Assembly: GCA_021229015.1 (NCBI GenBank)
Contig: CM037787.1
Span: forward strand, 40,418,629-40,482,628
Source of the DNA: Solen grandis
Lineage: Eukaryota > Mollusca > Bivalvia > Adapedonta > Solenidae
Reading direction: 5' to 3'
Length of the DNA stretch: 64,000 nucleotides
This document shows positions 44,601 through 56,734 of the stretch, one piece after another. A model generated the notes under the pieces. The model did no database searches. It was not told the origin of the DNA and worked only from the letters and a program-made list of their open reading frames with translations. The position numbers and the translations under genes were made by a program. How positions within the stretch are numbered: the stretch's first letter is position 1; each line of letters starts with the position of its first letter.

Positions 44601-44763
44601 CCCTAGCAGCGCCCTGCGGTAAACCAGCTGCTTCTTCTTCCTCCGTCAACAAACGCCATGAGAACATTAGAGTTATAATGGTTGCTATGGCAGCCGTAAG
44701 GAACCTCTCGAATGCCCCGTCGACCCCGCCGCCCGGCGGCACTCCCGACGGAATCCTGTCCAT
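41629..44763 (-). CDS. AJM-1-like giant protein, N-terminal part (first frame)
   Basis: A 1,044-codon frame starting at an ATG in good context (A at -3, G at +4). Residues 20-38 (FLTAAIATIITLMFSWRLL) form one hydrophobic segment able to span a membrane; the rest is acidic, Ser/Asp/Asn/Glu-rich and without a recognised fold (for example VSDSDSDSGEDRGG). Near its end it carries ETNIDDLFENSS (residue 1020), the same motif that opens the overlapping downstream frame at 41657. It ends at TAA 41629-41631 after 29 bases of overlap, and the downstream frame is +1 relative to it. The shared motif and lack of intergenic space suggest one coding unit of about 2,745 codons. A two-gene reading or a short unseen exon are alternatives. 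Confidence 0.7.
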   Translation of the reverse strand: MDRIPSGVPPGGGVDGAFERFLTAAIATIITLMFSWRLLTEEEEAAGLPQGAARGSNTVGIAYRSPNSHLSYTHGDEDRDTGSYAGTGIRDIDIDESSRNELTRSTDIDRTVKETILNHNFVPTHASPQIPSVGYDDNSSRLGADDSLENDTLTTWDEYKWEEELGEEKKDVIKTRRSVRDFMSSANRSLNSPQGHKIEQSTGSAPSDAEEADGTVNATEVRTLNPQVTQGAAAGSPSLTFSQRFANFEYKDMGGDSGYIDLYPDVESDDDTDSSDDEHVYEIQVSDSDSDSGEDRGGSFFGVTSLDTIMEEIESDASENLETGEMGADKNQNARLDGGLRKNDYGQSISGRPQVIEIIEPNRSVKQECSQPTQPASEVKSYSETEEKTPLSEIIQVETVENNLSPDMPSTVAQHCKSWPVALHPGVGVKTEECSVYVNTDTPDQSGVTKDTQIGDGENARNYGNSDIPVINNQIASNIEQVPKLNLENLNMGETGEEMPISSPLKTCALDNITEDQMSDTESCCESVITVLSVRSNDSDNYQADAQELSSHTDNTSVIKSDGPGHRGHLLPLDDRSGDYEHNSLVSGFLNDSLNSLLSNKTCSDHTESDNELPDDNIGDDDINYSTNIDVSHAISNNTGNGENGSLECSSAESLPLILDAVQQSNPINSETNNQSVNGHEDPTLPSHGVNYSSIGPLVANRLSAPIVDYIDSDSDSSDPPLREYDPDDDDLAAFQFNHDGDEDSFYLLVGDEGSLRNFETFTNLNSVGLNEYSDAVSSHAISDDARGFKFSHTEEIDTQFRRRGYFTDRTNMSDSDTRSDGLLSPITSEDEEAKINENESVNENSDINEKVEQSPYSDAKLSTPAAENASQSKDNESIDFHKYIIQVEKEHVRDSPSISDVNTPQNDNKVQDSIDIGIESTQNVHKSEINNEGVCLHSTGVNLMHNEGDSGGQKEIYDNVTECVERSLGDANTGLSQDEATDEVSDDQNSSDAKIDASKLTDDDVLLDTGKIIESKSRETNIDDLFENSSSVAENECSQEIRN

Positions 44764-45040
44764 GATTAGGGTATGTTTATGTTTTTGCTTCTCTCAGCTG
44801 TTCGCGTCAACACTCAGTACACACACGCTATGCGTATATACACATCGCACTGTTTACACTTTTCCCTATCCTTTAAGGCAATATCGATCCCCAGAGCGCT
44901 TTAATATCACTCACAAAATCCAATTTAATCCTCGATTTATCCACACTTTGCCTTAAAACACATCCTAAGCACTGACAGCCCCATATTCAAAACTAAACTG
45001 CCCCAAAACCCTGCCATATTCCGAAACCGAAATACTGTCG

Positions 45041-45115
45041 TAACGTCACACGTTCAGTAACATGGCCTCCCGTTTGTGTTGACCCAATGAGAAATTCCAA
45101 TATGGTCACGTGACC
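45041..45115 (-). promoter_or_regulatory. Candidate promoter elements upstream of the giant gene
   Basis: Within 350 bp upstream of the ATG lie a CRE-like TAACGTCA (45041-45048), a CCAAT box on the plus strand (45084-45088) and a perfect palindrome GGTCACGTGACC (45104-45115), an E-box/USF-type site. The 5' coding end is GC- and CpG-rich relative to the surroundings. No TATA box at a sensible distance was noticed. Assignment to this gene is by position. Confidence 0.35.
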
Positions 45116-48089
45116 GCAGGTTTTAATATAGATTGCGAACTGTCGCTCAAGGGTAAACAATTTAATTTACGAGCACACAATAGGGGCTGTTTGTGTTCCC
45201 TTATCAAATAACAAAAGGTGATGATTTGTGTTTCCACTGGTTTTATCCCTTAAGCTTCTAATACGATAATGCAGCGCAAAGCGAACTAGATTATACTGTA
45301 TGCTTGTGAAAGGTGTGGAAATCGGTAGTAAACGATTGATTTCGGATCGACGCGGGTAATTTAAGTTTTACCGAATGTACATTAAACGTTGTTTAATGAT
45401 GAATTGGGTATGCTTTACCCCTGTTTAATCGAGGTCGATTAGAGCGACGGCGACGCGCGGTGCAATTAGTCTCCTTTATCGTGGCTGAGTGGTCTGCGGT
45501 TCGTGTCGTGGGTAAGTCGTGTAGCCGTGAAAAACAAAGGCGTGGGAATTCTAGTCATGTATTTCTCTAGTTTCGTGTCAGTCGTTGGGTTATGTTGCTC
45601 TGCTCTGTTCTGATTACATTTTCTATGACTTGGTGAAATGCAAAACTGAAAATGCCCATGCCTCCGTAAGATTTCCCTTGTAACACTAACAAACTGCGGG
45701 TTACTCGCAGGCTGATCATGATTTATAATGCTTGCGGCATAACAAGGTACCCTATGCACCCAAGATATCAACCCATAATGAAACTTTAAATTAGGTGAAA
45801 CACAGGTAAAAATAGCAGTAAAATACCTTTCAAGTGAGTTAGTCTCTCAATTTAGTAACGTGATAAACTCATGTCCCTACCTTGCAATTTTACCAAAAAC
45901 AAACCGAAACTGCATTAATAATATGATAAATCTTTTTAAAAAATGTGCTTGGTGGAATTCGAGCAATGTATAATACCTCTAGATGCCCGTATTTAAATCA
46001 ATGTATTTATTAAACAGTAAAAGACATTCAGTGTCGTCTAACAAGAGGTTCTGTTTTACAAATCATCTTTGGACATTGTAGATTTGCATTTCATAGACCA
46101 ATGGTATACAAGTCATAAAAAATTCGAACAGTCGTGAGACTTTTGTTCGATGTCTCGTCCGGTCTGTCGTTTTGTCTTGTACTTCAATAGTGCTACAATG
46201 AAATAAAATAAATATCAAATACATTTCTGTTAAGTCTATAAATCAAATAAAACGCTGAAAGTAAAACATAATTTACTCAATTATTATAGAAATAAAATAT
46301 TGATATTTGTCGGCATTTAACGAAATTGTTTAATCTTTTGTAGTATTGACAGGTGTGTACACACATACATAGGTGAAGCGCTACAAAAGGCAGTAAATAA
46401 TTATACGCCATAAAATGTGAAGAATGCGTTTTATGCTAAAACAAATATAAACATTGGACAAACGGTCTATAGGAGGGGGGGGGGGGTAAAAAAAAGAAGA
46501 AAAAAATGGAGATGAAAGACTAGAGAGTGAAAGGAATGGGACTTGGGTGGATGCATAAAGAGACACACATACAGGGGTGGATGGATGAATTGTGAAATGG
46601 ATGGGAGAATGGATAGAGAGGGGGATTGATAGATAAATAAATAAATATTTTTTCCATGTTTACATGTTGCTATTTTTACTTACTCATTCAAACCAGCATT
46701 ATAAATACATAAGTACTGTGTTTACGCTAGACTTCATTTATTTCAAAACTGACATGCACTGGCAGTTTTCGGCTCCTTTCATTATTTACATCAAGCAGAA
46801 TTCACCTGTACGAGATGCAAGCCAAACTCTTCTCGCGCCATAAATATTTCAACAGCAGATCCTTTAGTGCATGTGAACATCACAATGTTAAATTACTAAT
46901 CAATATGAAAGTTTCATATAGTGTGGGCTGGAATTTCACCCTCCGAAATATGACGTCGTTCGGTTCGATCCTCGACTGAGATGCCCCTTACGAGGTAAAT
47001 TCGACTGTTTCCCTGTACAGATGACGGACAATGTCTAATTATCACACCATTGTTCGTCATGCTTAAAAATGCTTTATTCGGAAGGATGGTGACTTACAAA
47101 TACTAAGAGAATATCGTGCATGATATAGATTTTCTTATTCAAGCAAAACGTATCTGTAGAACGGATGTAGAAGTCAGAAATCAAATCGCATAATGTCGTT
47201 TTTTCCGGTTTAATTCGGAAAAATAAGCATGGCACAGGGCGAGAGACGTTTATCAGTTAATAACTGTCACTTATCAAGTCTCGAGTATTTATGTTGATAA
47301 TTATTTATACCGATAAAGATATCATTCGAAAATCCATTTTATTTCATGGTTTTGGTATACAGGTATATCTCTGCCGTATGCGACCGGAAATGCACGAGAC
47401 ATGCCGATCTACACGACAGATGGTTACTACCATCTGAAATATGATTCCGGTCATTACTTACAAGGCGTCGTGGAGGGTTTTAATTTACGATGTAATCTTA
47501 CAAAATCGGTATTTGTAAGTCTAAAATTACGCATTTACATCCGACTCTGCCCGTTGGTTAGTTTGATACCATCCCCACCCCTGCGTGTGTTCTCTATACT
47601 TTCTTCGTCACCTAAGTCACAATTAGATTAAAATAAGATTGAATAGGAATCTGTTGTGTTCAACAAAGCGGCTCCCAGCTGTAATTTATGCCTTAAGCTT
47701 GGAAATGTCATGAAAAGTTTATTATCTTACCTACATAATTATGTTCGGGTACGAATCCCAGATAATAATAGGCAACGGTAGTAAGAAATTATTTTGGTTA
47801 TGAGATAGAGAGAAAATTATAGATGGATAGACACAAAAAACAACAACAACTATATATCAATATAAAAAGAAATATATGAGTGAATGTGATAATTTATGGG
47901 TTAAAATCATTTAGTTATCAGCTCATGAAAGATGATATATGACAACTGCACATTTATACTGGCATATGCTGTATATTGTACATGTTCAAGCGAAAACGTG
48001 TTCTGTTCTTTTATGTTCTGTGTCTGTGACGTAATCTATGCGTTGCGAATCTGAAGTCAATATGATGATTAAAAATGTTAATGGGACGT
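45116..48089. other. Intergenic; no confident gene
   Basis: It contains a worn piece of the family 1 MITE hairpin (about 45693-45735, 'gcgggttactcgcaggctga'), a G-run at 46475-46487 and GGAT/GATA-rich simple sequence at 46560-46650. A possible orphan exon at 47363-47512 is treated as a finding only. Confidence 0.4.
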
Positions 48090-48180
48090 AATGCTACGCC
48101 GTGGTCCAGTGGTAATTTTCAATGACCCCTGATCCGAAAGGTTAAAGTTCGAGCACTATCTTCGTGACATTAAATGGCGC
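48090..48180 (+). mobile_element. tRNA-like SINE head fragment
   Basis: 'cgccgtggtccagtggtaat' resembles an A-box head, followed by B-box-like GGTTAAAGTTCGAGCA with a small duplication. No SINE body follows. Confidence 0.35.
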
Positions 48181-48667
48181 TAAGTACTTGTCCAACCAAT
48201 GAATAGTCGAAAGAATAAATACAAGTCAAAAGAACTTGCATTAAAGAAATGAGTTTAGTTTTGTGGGCTCAGCAAGTAAATGCGTCTAAGGTTTTCATTT
48301 GAAATTAGTTTTGGGGAAAAAATGATCAAAGAAAATCTCAACCCATTTGCTGATGAAGTGTACATTACACCTGGCAAGCTCAACATGAATTGATAAGGGC
48401 AAAAATCTTTCTTAATTAACTGATAGTAGAAACATCTGTTTTACGATCTAAAGATAAAAGAGCAAAGTTCGAAATATATTCAGTCTTTGAATATGTTAAA
48501 TTGGTGATGTATTTGAGGAGAAACGTTGTCATGTGTAAAATGACATTGAAACAGAGGAGCGATTTAACGCTGGGGTCATGATCGAAGGACGTTGAAGTAT
48601 CTTTTGTCAGATTTCCTTTACGTGTATGATTTTTATAAAGCGGGATACCATATTGTTGATGCTTCTG

Positions 48668-48800
48668 CCCCTGAAGATGATGATGAAAATGATGAGGATG
48701 TCGCTGATGATGATTTTAATGATGGTGATGATGGTGATGATGATTTCAATGATGGTGATGATAACGATGCTGATGATAACGATGCTGATGGTAAGGATGA
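48668..48800 (+). repeat. (GAT)n-rich trinucleotide repeat
   Basis: Imperfect GAT repeats interrupted by AAT and GCT. The Asp/Asn-rich open frame over it is a repeat artefact. It abuts the family 1 MITE. Confidence 0.85.
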
Positions 48801-48809
48801 CAGCAGGAA

Positions 48810-49052
48810 TTAACCCTTTCCCTCATAGAGGACACCATGAAAAGACCTATGCGAACAGAATAAAACCAGATCAGCCTGCGAGTCACTCGCAGGCTGATCT
48901 GGTTTTATGCTGTTCGCTGCTCCTCAGTGGTCTGGTAATGAGGATTTTGTAATTAAATTTGGTAAGGTTTAACTGTGGTTTTCTGCAGATCAGGTTTTAT
49001 GTGGTACCTATTGAGTGCGTCAAAAATGAGTCTATATGAGGGAAAGGGTTAA
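48810..49052 (+). mobile_element. piggyBac-like palindromic MITE (TTAA family 1), copy D
   Basis: A clean TTAA at both ends with TIRs CCCTTTCCCTCATA / TATGAGGGAAAGGG and the single hairpin GCCTGCGAGTCACTCGCAGGC. The stem loop differs by one base from copies B and C. Confidence 0.85.
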
Positions 49053-49109
49053 ACAACGATGTTTTAAAGACCATGAAATAGCTGGAGACCTAATAATATA
49101 ACGTTAATC

Positions 49110-49186
49110 GTTCGATGAAAGCCAGAATGGCTCATCAGTATATATCAAAAGAAGGCTAATATGCCCTTCTGGCTTTTAATAGACGG
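49110..49186. mobile_element. Short palindromic element (family 4)
   Basis: 'gaaagccagaatgg' on the left and 'cccttctggcttttaat' on the right are imperfect inverted repeats about 77 bp apart in total. Relatives lie at 34311 and 60232. Confidence 0.55.
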
Positions 49187-52016
49187 AATATATTGTATAA
49201 AACCAATATTACTCTGGACAGACACTGTGTACAGTAGAGATGACAGCTGTTTTACCCGCAAGCTACATTTCCACTTACTTCATTAGTACAACAATGCAAA
49301 CCGTCTGATCGGTAACCACGTGACCTCTGTCCAGACGTCTGGTGACTGGACATATCTCGCCATGTGACGTCACACGATGTACGGTTTGACCTTCCCACGT
49401 TTTAAAGACAGGACAATATCGTATATTGAACATTTTGTAAACTGAGCATGTATGTATGCATGCGTGAGTGCGTGTCTGTCTGCATGCGTGTATACATGCA
49501 TATATGTCTGTATACATACATATATGAAGTATGCTATGTGCATGCCTTTGACCTTAAACTATAGTCCTTAATAGGCAGGAGAGCAGTCTCTTAATACTAT
49601 GTATATATAGAGACCTTGTTCTGAGTAAGTTTTATCCGTGGATCTTGTTATTACCCTATCACTGTGTATAACTCATAAATCATGCATTTTTTGCATAACT
49701 TTGTTAGAATTAAGCACGAGAAGAACGTGCACTAAGCACGAATACTTTACCCATGAGGACAAGTAAAACACGCCATTCAAAGTTCTACTATCTACCCAGT
49801 ATATTTTAGAATGTTTTAATTTTTTATTCATCACATTTGGAGACATTTCAGCAATTTTATGACCACCATAAATTCATAAATTAAATAGTAACATGTCACC
49901 GGAAAGTTTTACGCAGTAAGTATCTCCACTACCTACTTAATTTGAACATTTCAAACGAGGACGAGAAGAATTAGTTATGGGTATGACTCAAAACGTCCCC
50001 AGGTGAGTTTGCCTACACATCTTCGCCTTTGGAGTGAAAAAAATAGACCTACTATATATATATATAGGTCAGGTACTAGTAGCTTCATTCAAACGTAGTC
50101 AGGTAACAGTGTGTGTTATACTTCCATCATTCCTCCCATCTTTCTTTCCTTCCACGAATATGAAGTGTGTGTTTAGAAAGTAACTCTGAACTAAAGAATA
50201 TACTTCTTGATTTTTGTTTGCTTTTTTGCTGTTTTTCATAGTCATGTTGTTTATTTTTTTTAACACAAACATGGTTATTTTGTAAGCCTCTCCCCAAACG
50301 TGGCAGTACTGATGGATGGATAGGTTTATATATGGAGGAAGAATAATGGATGAAATTGAATGACTGCTACTTTTGTTGCTACCTGCAAGGTATATACATG
50401 ACTGAACTGCCATGTTTATGACTGACATAGTACATAGAAAAGGTAGATAATACTGCGGCGTATGAATAACACGCGAGCCATGAACGAACGAAGAAAAGAA
50501 AAATGCATGGTGATCTGTCAACAAAAGAATGAGTAAATAGGTAGACAAATGAAGAGGCAGACTAACATGCAAGAAGCTAGGTAAATAGATAGATGGACGG
50601 ACAGATGAGTCAGTGGATGACAGATAAATGAAAGAATGGATGGATGATGGAAGTCAAATGAAAGTTAAAATGAAAGTTAAAATGAATGAATGAATGAAAC
50701 TAAATGAAATATAGTAAAAACGAATTAATTAATAAAAGAATGAATGAATGAATGAATGAATGAATGAATGAATGAAATGTTCTTTAAATTGTGTGCTCAT
50801 TTGTCGTCTGCGGCGGCAGGGCGCCATATTTAGTCACAGAACGCTCTGACACCCGGTTTGTTTACAAACGACTGGATACCTGATAAGCCCCATTCATACC
50901 AAACCTTCCAGGATGTCAGCTTTATCAATGCAGGCATGCTGATGCCAAGTCCCAGTGAAATGTCAATACAGCCAAGCCTGCATACAACATCATGACCAGA
51001 TTAAACCAGAGCAGCATGGGACTTGAGAGTCCAATGTTTTTTTGTTGTTGTTTTTTTTGTTGTTTTTTTTTATTTAGGATTGGCAGTTGATACGTTTGAG
51101 CCTAGAGTTATCAAGATGTTTGCTTTCCATGAAATCAAATCTCATCCCCAATCCCTAATGTAGTGTACGTGGTAACGAAACAGCACCACTTCCCCGTGCG
51201 ACAATGATCGACTTTGAAGTCACGTGACTGAAACTGTAACCATTTTTTGAAAAGTTTTATCAACATCTGGAGATAATGGAAATACCACAATAGTGAATTT
51301 TGACCGCAGTCTGACTTCGACCTTGAAAAAACTTTGTTATGTATACCGTTTCTACCGCATGCGTATATAGTTTCATGAAAACCCAACTAGGGGTGCGGAC
51401 ACATTTTTTTTGACGGACAGATGGACGAACAGCTCAACTACCTAAATAAAACTTATTTTCAACGTGAGGGGGGTTTGTCGGTACGTACTTTAAATTTGCG
51501 TTTAGAGCAAATATATAATGCAGCAGACACAAGATGACATCGTGCATACAAAGAGTTTTCACATGTCACGTGTGTACAACGCATGTACATTTAGCGCATT
51601 TCATTATCACATCAGTATGACACTGACAGTATTATGATATCTCGCCTCATGTTTATTTCATATTTATAAATCTATTTATAGAACATGTTCAATATTACTA
51701 GACAAGAGCAAAAGTCACCAATTTTCGTGGGCACTAACTTTCGTTGATTTCGAGAAGAGTTGATAGAAACTCGAGATTTTAGAACATGAATCCATGAATA
51801 AATGTACTCACGGATTTCTCTTCATTACATAATCAAGGGATTTAATGTCAACAAAATGTAATGATTTTACAGAACTTGTATGCTAAATATAGCAATTACT
51901 ACGGTAAAAACCACGACTGATTAACAACTGTTGAATATTTACCTCAATACGGACTTTTTACATAAATTGAATTTCATTTGTAGACTTATGTTTCTATTTC
52001 TGGCCGAATAAGGTCA
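49187..52016. other. Intergenic; simple repeats only
   Basis: (TGAA)n at about 50736-50776, a TG/CA-rich patch at 49440-49520 and T-rich runs near 51037-51071. The 157-codon minus frame at 50099-50572 lacks any recognisable domain and is not called. Confidence 0.4.
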
Positions 52017-52027
52017 GACTTGAACTA

Positions 52028-52119
52028 AAGGGATCTGGCACGAAAGTTGGGTTATATTTCACGATATATCATATAGTGTAATATATGACTCACCTTTCGT
52101 GCCAGACCCCCTTGACTTT
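52028..52119. mobile_element. Miniature TIR element flanked by 11-bp direct repeats
   Basis: AAGGGATCTGGCACGAAAG at 52028 is the imperfect inverse of ctttcgtgccagaccccctt at about 52094-52113. Direct repeats gacttgaacta flank the element at 52017-52027 and 52120-52130 and may be a target-site duplication. Confidence 0.6.
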
Positions 52120-52143
52120 GACTTGAACTAAAAAACACTCGCC

Positions 52144-52145
<2 letters not shown>

Positions 52146-52183
<38 letters not shown>
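52146..52183. repeat. (TG)n microsatellite
   Basis: About 19 uninterrupted TG units. Confidence 0.9.
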
Positions 52184-52187
<4 letters not shown>

Positions 52188-52703
52188 GAGAGGAAAAGCC
52201 GAACATAATACATGTATCTGATTATATCACCATGGTGATATGATACACACTATGACAATATGATACTTCTAGAAACATTATACTTATCGTGGTGCATATC
52301 TGTTGTTGTTTTATTGATTGAATAAATTATATGCACTTAATAATAAATAATAAGATCTACGTATAGGCTTTTATTGTATAGCAGGCATATGACATCGATC
52401 AAATGTTTTATCTAAAATAACGATTGATTTTGAATCGAAGATGCATTGTAAAATGACATTCATTTTCCACCGGATAACCCCGGTGGAAAATGTTCTACCA
52501 TAATGGTTACATCAGATGGATGAACTCAAGGAATTTCAGAGAATTATTGTCCATCAATCGTACCTTCTCGTCAATTTCCCGAGTCAATCGAGAAGAACAG
52601 GACAAGGTGTTCCGACTGAGTCTCCTATCTTTTATTCAAAACAAAAACAATGCATTTCAAAAATGGCTAAAATGCTAAATTCTTCTGAATCTGATTTGCA
52701 TTG

Positions 52704-53088
52704 AAACAAGAGGGCCATAGAGGCCTTAAATAACTCACCTGATAGCAATTTGCTTTAACAACCAAGAACCGAATAATTTAAGGGTAATCTTTGCAACATC
52801 TGTGCCAATATATTGTCAATTCTAGGAAGAAGAAACATTCTTTTAAGGTTCTTACAATATACATTTATAAACGGCAAACTGACCCCACTCATAGCAGCTT
52901 TTTTTTTTTCAAAATAAATCATACCAACCAGAATTCCACCTGAAAATTAGATTTTTTTAACAAATTTGAAAAAGTCATCTCTATTAAATTTTACCAAAAT
53001 TAACCTTGGGACAACGGCCGACAGACAATGACTGGTCACAAAAGTTCAACTTGAGCACTTTGCGTTTATATGGTGCTCAGATAAGCTG
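52704..53088 (-). mobile_element. Partial copy of the GCTCACCTGAG-ended element
   Basis: Starts 'aacaagagggccatagaggc' then 'actcacctga' (complement of the usual right end) and ends near 'tggtgctcagataagctgaa'. The internal satellite seen at 6106 and 22013 is absent. Confidence 0.5.
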
Positions 53089-54454
53089 AAAATCACCAAC
53101 CTTCTTGTCGGTTACATTTACACAAAATGTCATTTCAGTAAACTAAATGTCGCAGACTTGTTTCCATGACAATCGGTCCCTAAAGATATGTCTGTAGTAT
53201 ACAATTTACTCGTACATAATCTTCTACATTTTAGATCTTCATAACAGAAAATAACAAATACAGCTCTATAGGAAATTTGATTTATTGTGACGTCATGTGC
53301 GCATATAAGGAAACAAACTTAGAACTGTGTAAGTCAGAACTCAGGTTTTCCTATATTCAAATGTATGATTTCTTTTTAAAAAAGTGTCACTTATAAAACA
53401 TATTGAGTATTGCATGACCAAATATGATGTGTATTTTTCTTAGAAAGTCTTGCTTTTTTAGTGGAAGCACGATCTCGTATTCCTCCAAGAAATCGTGCAA
53501 AACATTTTTATTTTCAAAAAGTACACACTAATATTATTTCCCCGTTTGGTAAACACCTCGTGATATAATGTACGTTCATGTTATACACCTATACATTTAT
53601 GCAAACATAAAATACATAGACTAATTAAACAGCACATCTCTTAACTAGATTGGTTGAGAAACAGATGCAAATACAACGACAAAAATACACATATCATTGC
53701 GCTATTTAAGAACATGTAAAAATTATAAAACGCCATGGTATGATAAAATGAGAAAAGGAAATAATGGGGGATTTTCCTTATTTGTATTGTTGTCCTTAAT
53801 CAACTTGTCCTTGACAAACTACAAGGTAATTAAGAATGCATAAAGCATGACATTTACACGCACATAATTTTAAGTAAACTGTTGAAGTAAATCAAAGAAG
53901 GTGTAACACGAGACATGTTACATGTTCCGCTAATGCTACATGACACTGTGTTTGTATCAAATGAATCTAAACTATATCTTTCTTACTTAGTATTACAAAG
54001 AAATATACAGATGAAGGATAAAGTACGTGGAAATGACCCGCGGACAATTGCATGTCTTTTATCATTACTGAGTATTAAAAGTCAATAATCTATAATAATG
54101 GTCCAATGAAACTAACAAAAGTAGAAAGTTGCTGTCTTGTATGTCGTATAATGAAAATAAAGATATCGTCAACATTTGAGAATGGGGATAATTTCAAGCT
54201 CAGTAAATGGGTCTGGTGGGCATGTAAACTCCGGAGTGAAGCACGGTGCATAGAGGATGGATCCACTCTCCCATGGGGGTCACTGTCCCGTGGGGGCTTA
54301 GCAATTGAATGGTCATCAAAGAAGCCGATGTTGTCACACTCTAGCCTGGTAAATAACCAAAATATGTAGCGCTCAAAAAAGGCCAATCAACATTTAAAGG
54401 TAAGTAAAAATAGGAACTGTGTTAATTTAGAATGAAGTAGTTTTGTACTGCTAT
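53089..54454. other. No gene or clear repeat seen
   Basis: AT-rich. Complementary open frames at 54090-54386 cover the same bases and neither resembles a known protein. Confidence 0.4.
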
Positions 54455-54795
54455 ATGAGACCATATCAGCTTAACATGATATCACACCAGCTATACATGA
54501 GATCATACCAGCTAAACATGAGATCAAACCAGCTATACATGAGATCATACCAGCTATACATGAGATCATACCAGCTATACATGAGATCATACCAGCTATA
54601 CATGAGATCATACCAGCTATACATGAGATCAAATTAGCTATACATGAGATCAAACCAGCTATATATGAGATCAAATTAACTATACATGAGATCATACCAG
54701 CTATACATTAGATCATACCAGCCATACATGAGATTATACCAGCTATACATGAGATCAAACCAGCTATACATGAGATCATACCAGCTATACACGAA
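54455..54795 (+). repeat. 21-bp tandem repeat, about 16 units
   Basis: Unit agctatacatgagatcatacc, with variants aaacc and aaatt. The unit length is divisible by three, so both strands stay open (YQLYMRS on plus, and an MISCIAG-type frame on minus). These frames are artefacts. Confidence 0.9.
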
Positions 54796-55954
54796 TCCAC
54801 TGCTATATCATGAATGACAAACAATGATGTCACACAATTACAGTTTAACTAAGATGATGTTTCATGCCCATCCCATAAACGAAATGTAATCACGTAGTCA
54901 CTCATGCAACATTTCTTCATTATTGATTGCCAGCATCGTCTTCCTACATGCCTTTTGAGACGTATTACGTCATATAGCTAGATCGATGAAAAAGGCAAAT
55001 CAGACCGTTGAGAGAGAGGGGTTCGTGTGTAGATAAACATATATAGGGTTTACTGGGGAAAACAACTGAACTGCTTTGTTGTCGATGAGTAGATCATCCA
55101 TTAAAATGGCGGCTATCGTGGCGCAACTGACTGAGTAACATATTTATGAAAGGTCCCTGGTTCGAGACTGGTCTCGACCTCTGCCATGCTTTTCATCATC
55201 TTTCATCTTTATTTTGAATTAGAAAATGATAGATGCTACGTTTTCAGCAATCAGCTAGATCAACTGAAATAAATGGCGCTAAACTAAAAAAAATGCAATA
55301 CAATTAATACTATCCTTTATCTATCTATCTATCCCAAAAAAAAATAAATTATATTACACTTTATCCACTATATTGTATGCATATTATATTTATACCAGTG
55401 GAATATCGCAAAACTTGATAATAACACGAAAATCACGAGTATTACCGAAAACGCCCGAGTTTCCCCGACGATATAAAAAGTAATTCCTTACATAAACACG
55501 AAAACTACACGCAATAAAACATTAAATAGAATAATGGACACACATCTCCTTATGTAACAACAATAACCCTGATTTAATGCGTTGTGTCGACGTAGTATTA
55601 CAAGAAATACAAAAGCAATGCTATATCTGTTAACAAAACATTTTTCCATTCGCTCTGTATGTGAAGACACGGTACCGGGCCAAGATTAATGGCACTCGAA
55701 CCGATATCTGATGTCAGAATGGTGGATGAATTTGAGACATTTAACCACTACTTATCTCTGGATTTTGAAGTTTTTATTTTATAATAAGACATTTGAGCTA
55801 AAATATTTTGATAAGCGTTTATTTTATTGAAAAGTAAAGGATTCTAGGTTTGTTTCTGTTAAGTTATACAGGATAGGTATATGCCTTAAAAGACACTTGC
55901 GTTTGACATTTGAATAATTGAGTCTTCTAGCCGAGATCATCCAAAAGCAATAAC
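54796..55954. other. No gene seen; possible SINE head remnant
   Basis: 'ggtccctggttcgagactgg' at about 55161-55180 contains a B-box-like GGTTCGAGACT, but no body follows. A CTAT repeat lies at about 55316-55333. Confidence 0.35.
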
Positions 55955-56130
55955 ATTGTGTCATCATCATCATCATCATCAATTATTCTTCCTCTCCCAG
56001 CATCATCATCTTTTATCATTCCATCCTTCACAATCACATATCCCACCTTCATCACCATCAGCAATAGCAGCAGCATTTCCTCCGTACTTTTACACCCCCC
56101 CCCACCCCCACCCCTTTCATCATCATCGCT
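55955..56130. repeat. (ATC)n-rich and C-rich simple sequence
   Basis: CATCAT runs at 55962-55981 and elsewhere, with a C-run 'cacccccccccaccccca' near 56091-56108. His/Ser-rich open frames here are not credible genes. Confidence 0.8.
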
Positions 56131-56734
56131 GTTTTCATCGACGTTTTTTATTTTATTTTCTTTTCTTATCATAAACCATCAGGTGCAGCAACAAGAAAAG
56201 AAGCCCCAATTTTTCAAATTACTCAGCCAAATGAATTCATAAACTCCGAAGGCGCCATAGGATATATCTGTCTAAACTTGAGGATAAACTGAAACATGCT
56301 TATATACATCAAGAGATGATAAATATACCGGTCACTTAGAAGTAGGTCACTAATAGTCCGGTTTATAAATATGGAATGTTAGCAGGAGTGCGCATATAGG
56401 GTCCGAAACACTGTTATTGCTTATTGTTCATAGTGAGAATGGGACTTGTTTGTTTGTTGAATCAGATAAATCTGATACTAGTATTATAGTACTGTAATTT
56501 ATTTACATAAAAAATAGAATGGAAAATTTGATCATGACGTCACAGGGCGTGACATTAAATTGAGGCTATATGAATGTAATGCGATACTTTAATATCAGTA
56601 ATATTTATTTTCATATCATGTCAACATTTAGACAGTACACAAATGTCAGGATGGCGATTTATCATTGACCTATTTTAATTTGCAGTTGCATATTAACATT
56701 CCAATACTTATCATGACCTTGCCTTGACCTAGTT
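56131..56734. other. No gene seen
   Basis: AT-rich spacer with no recognisable feature. Confidence 0.4.

Noticed and set aside
48592..48952. Asp-rich frame and its Met-rich shadow
   Set aside because: Produced by (GAT)n and running into a MITE; no independent support.
50099..50572. 157-codon minus-strand frame
   Set aside because: No recognisable domain, AT-rich codon use and no splice context. Long frames of this size are expected by chance here.
54443..54695. Repeat-encoded frames on both strands
   Set aside because: The 21-bp unit keeps both strands open; a simple-repeat artefact.
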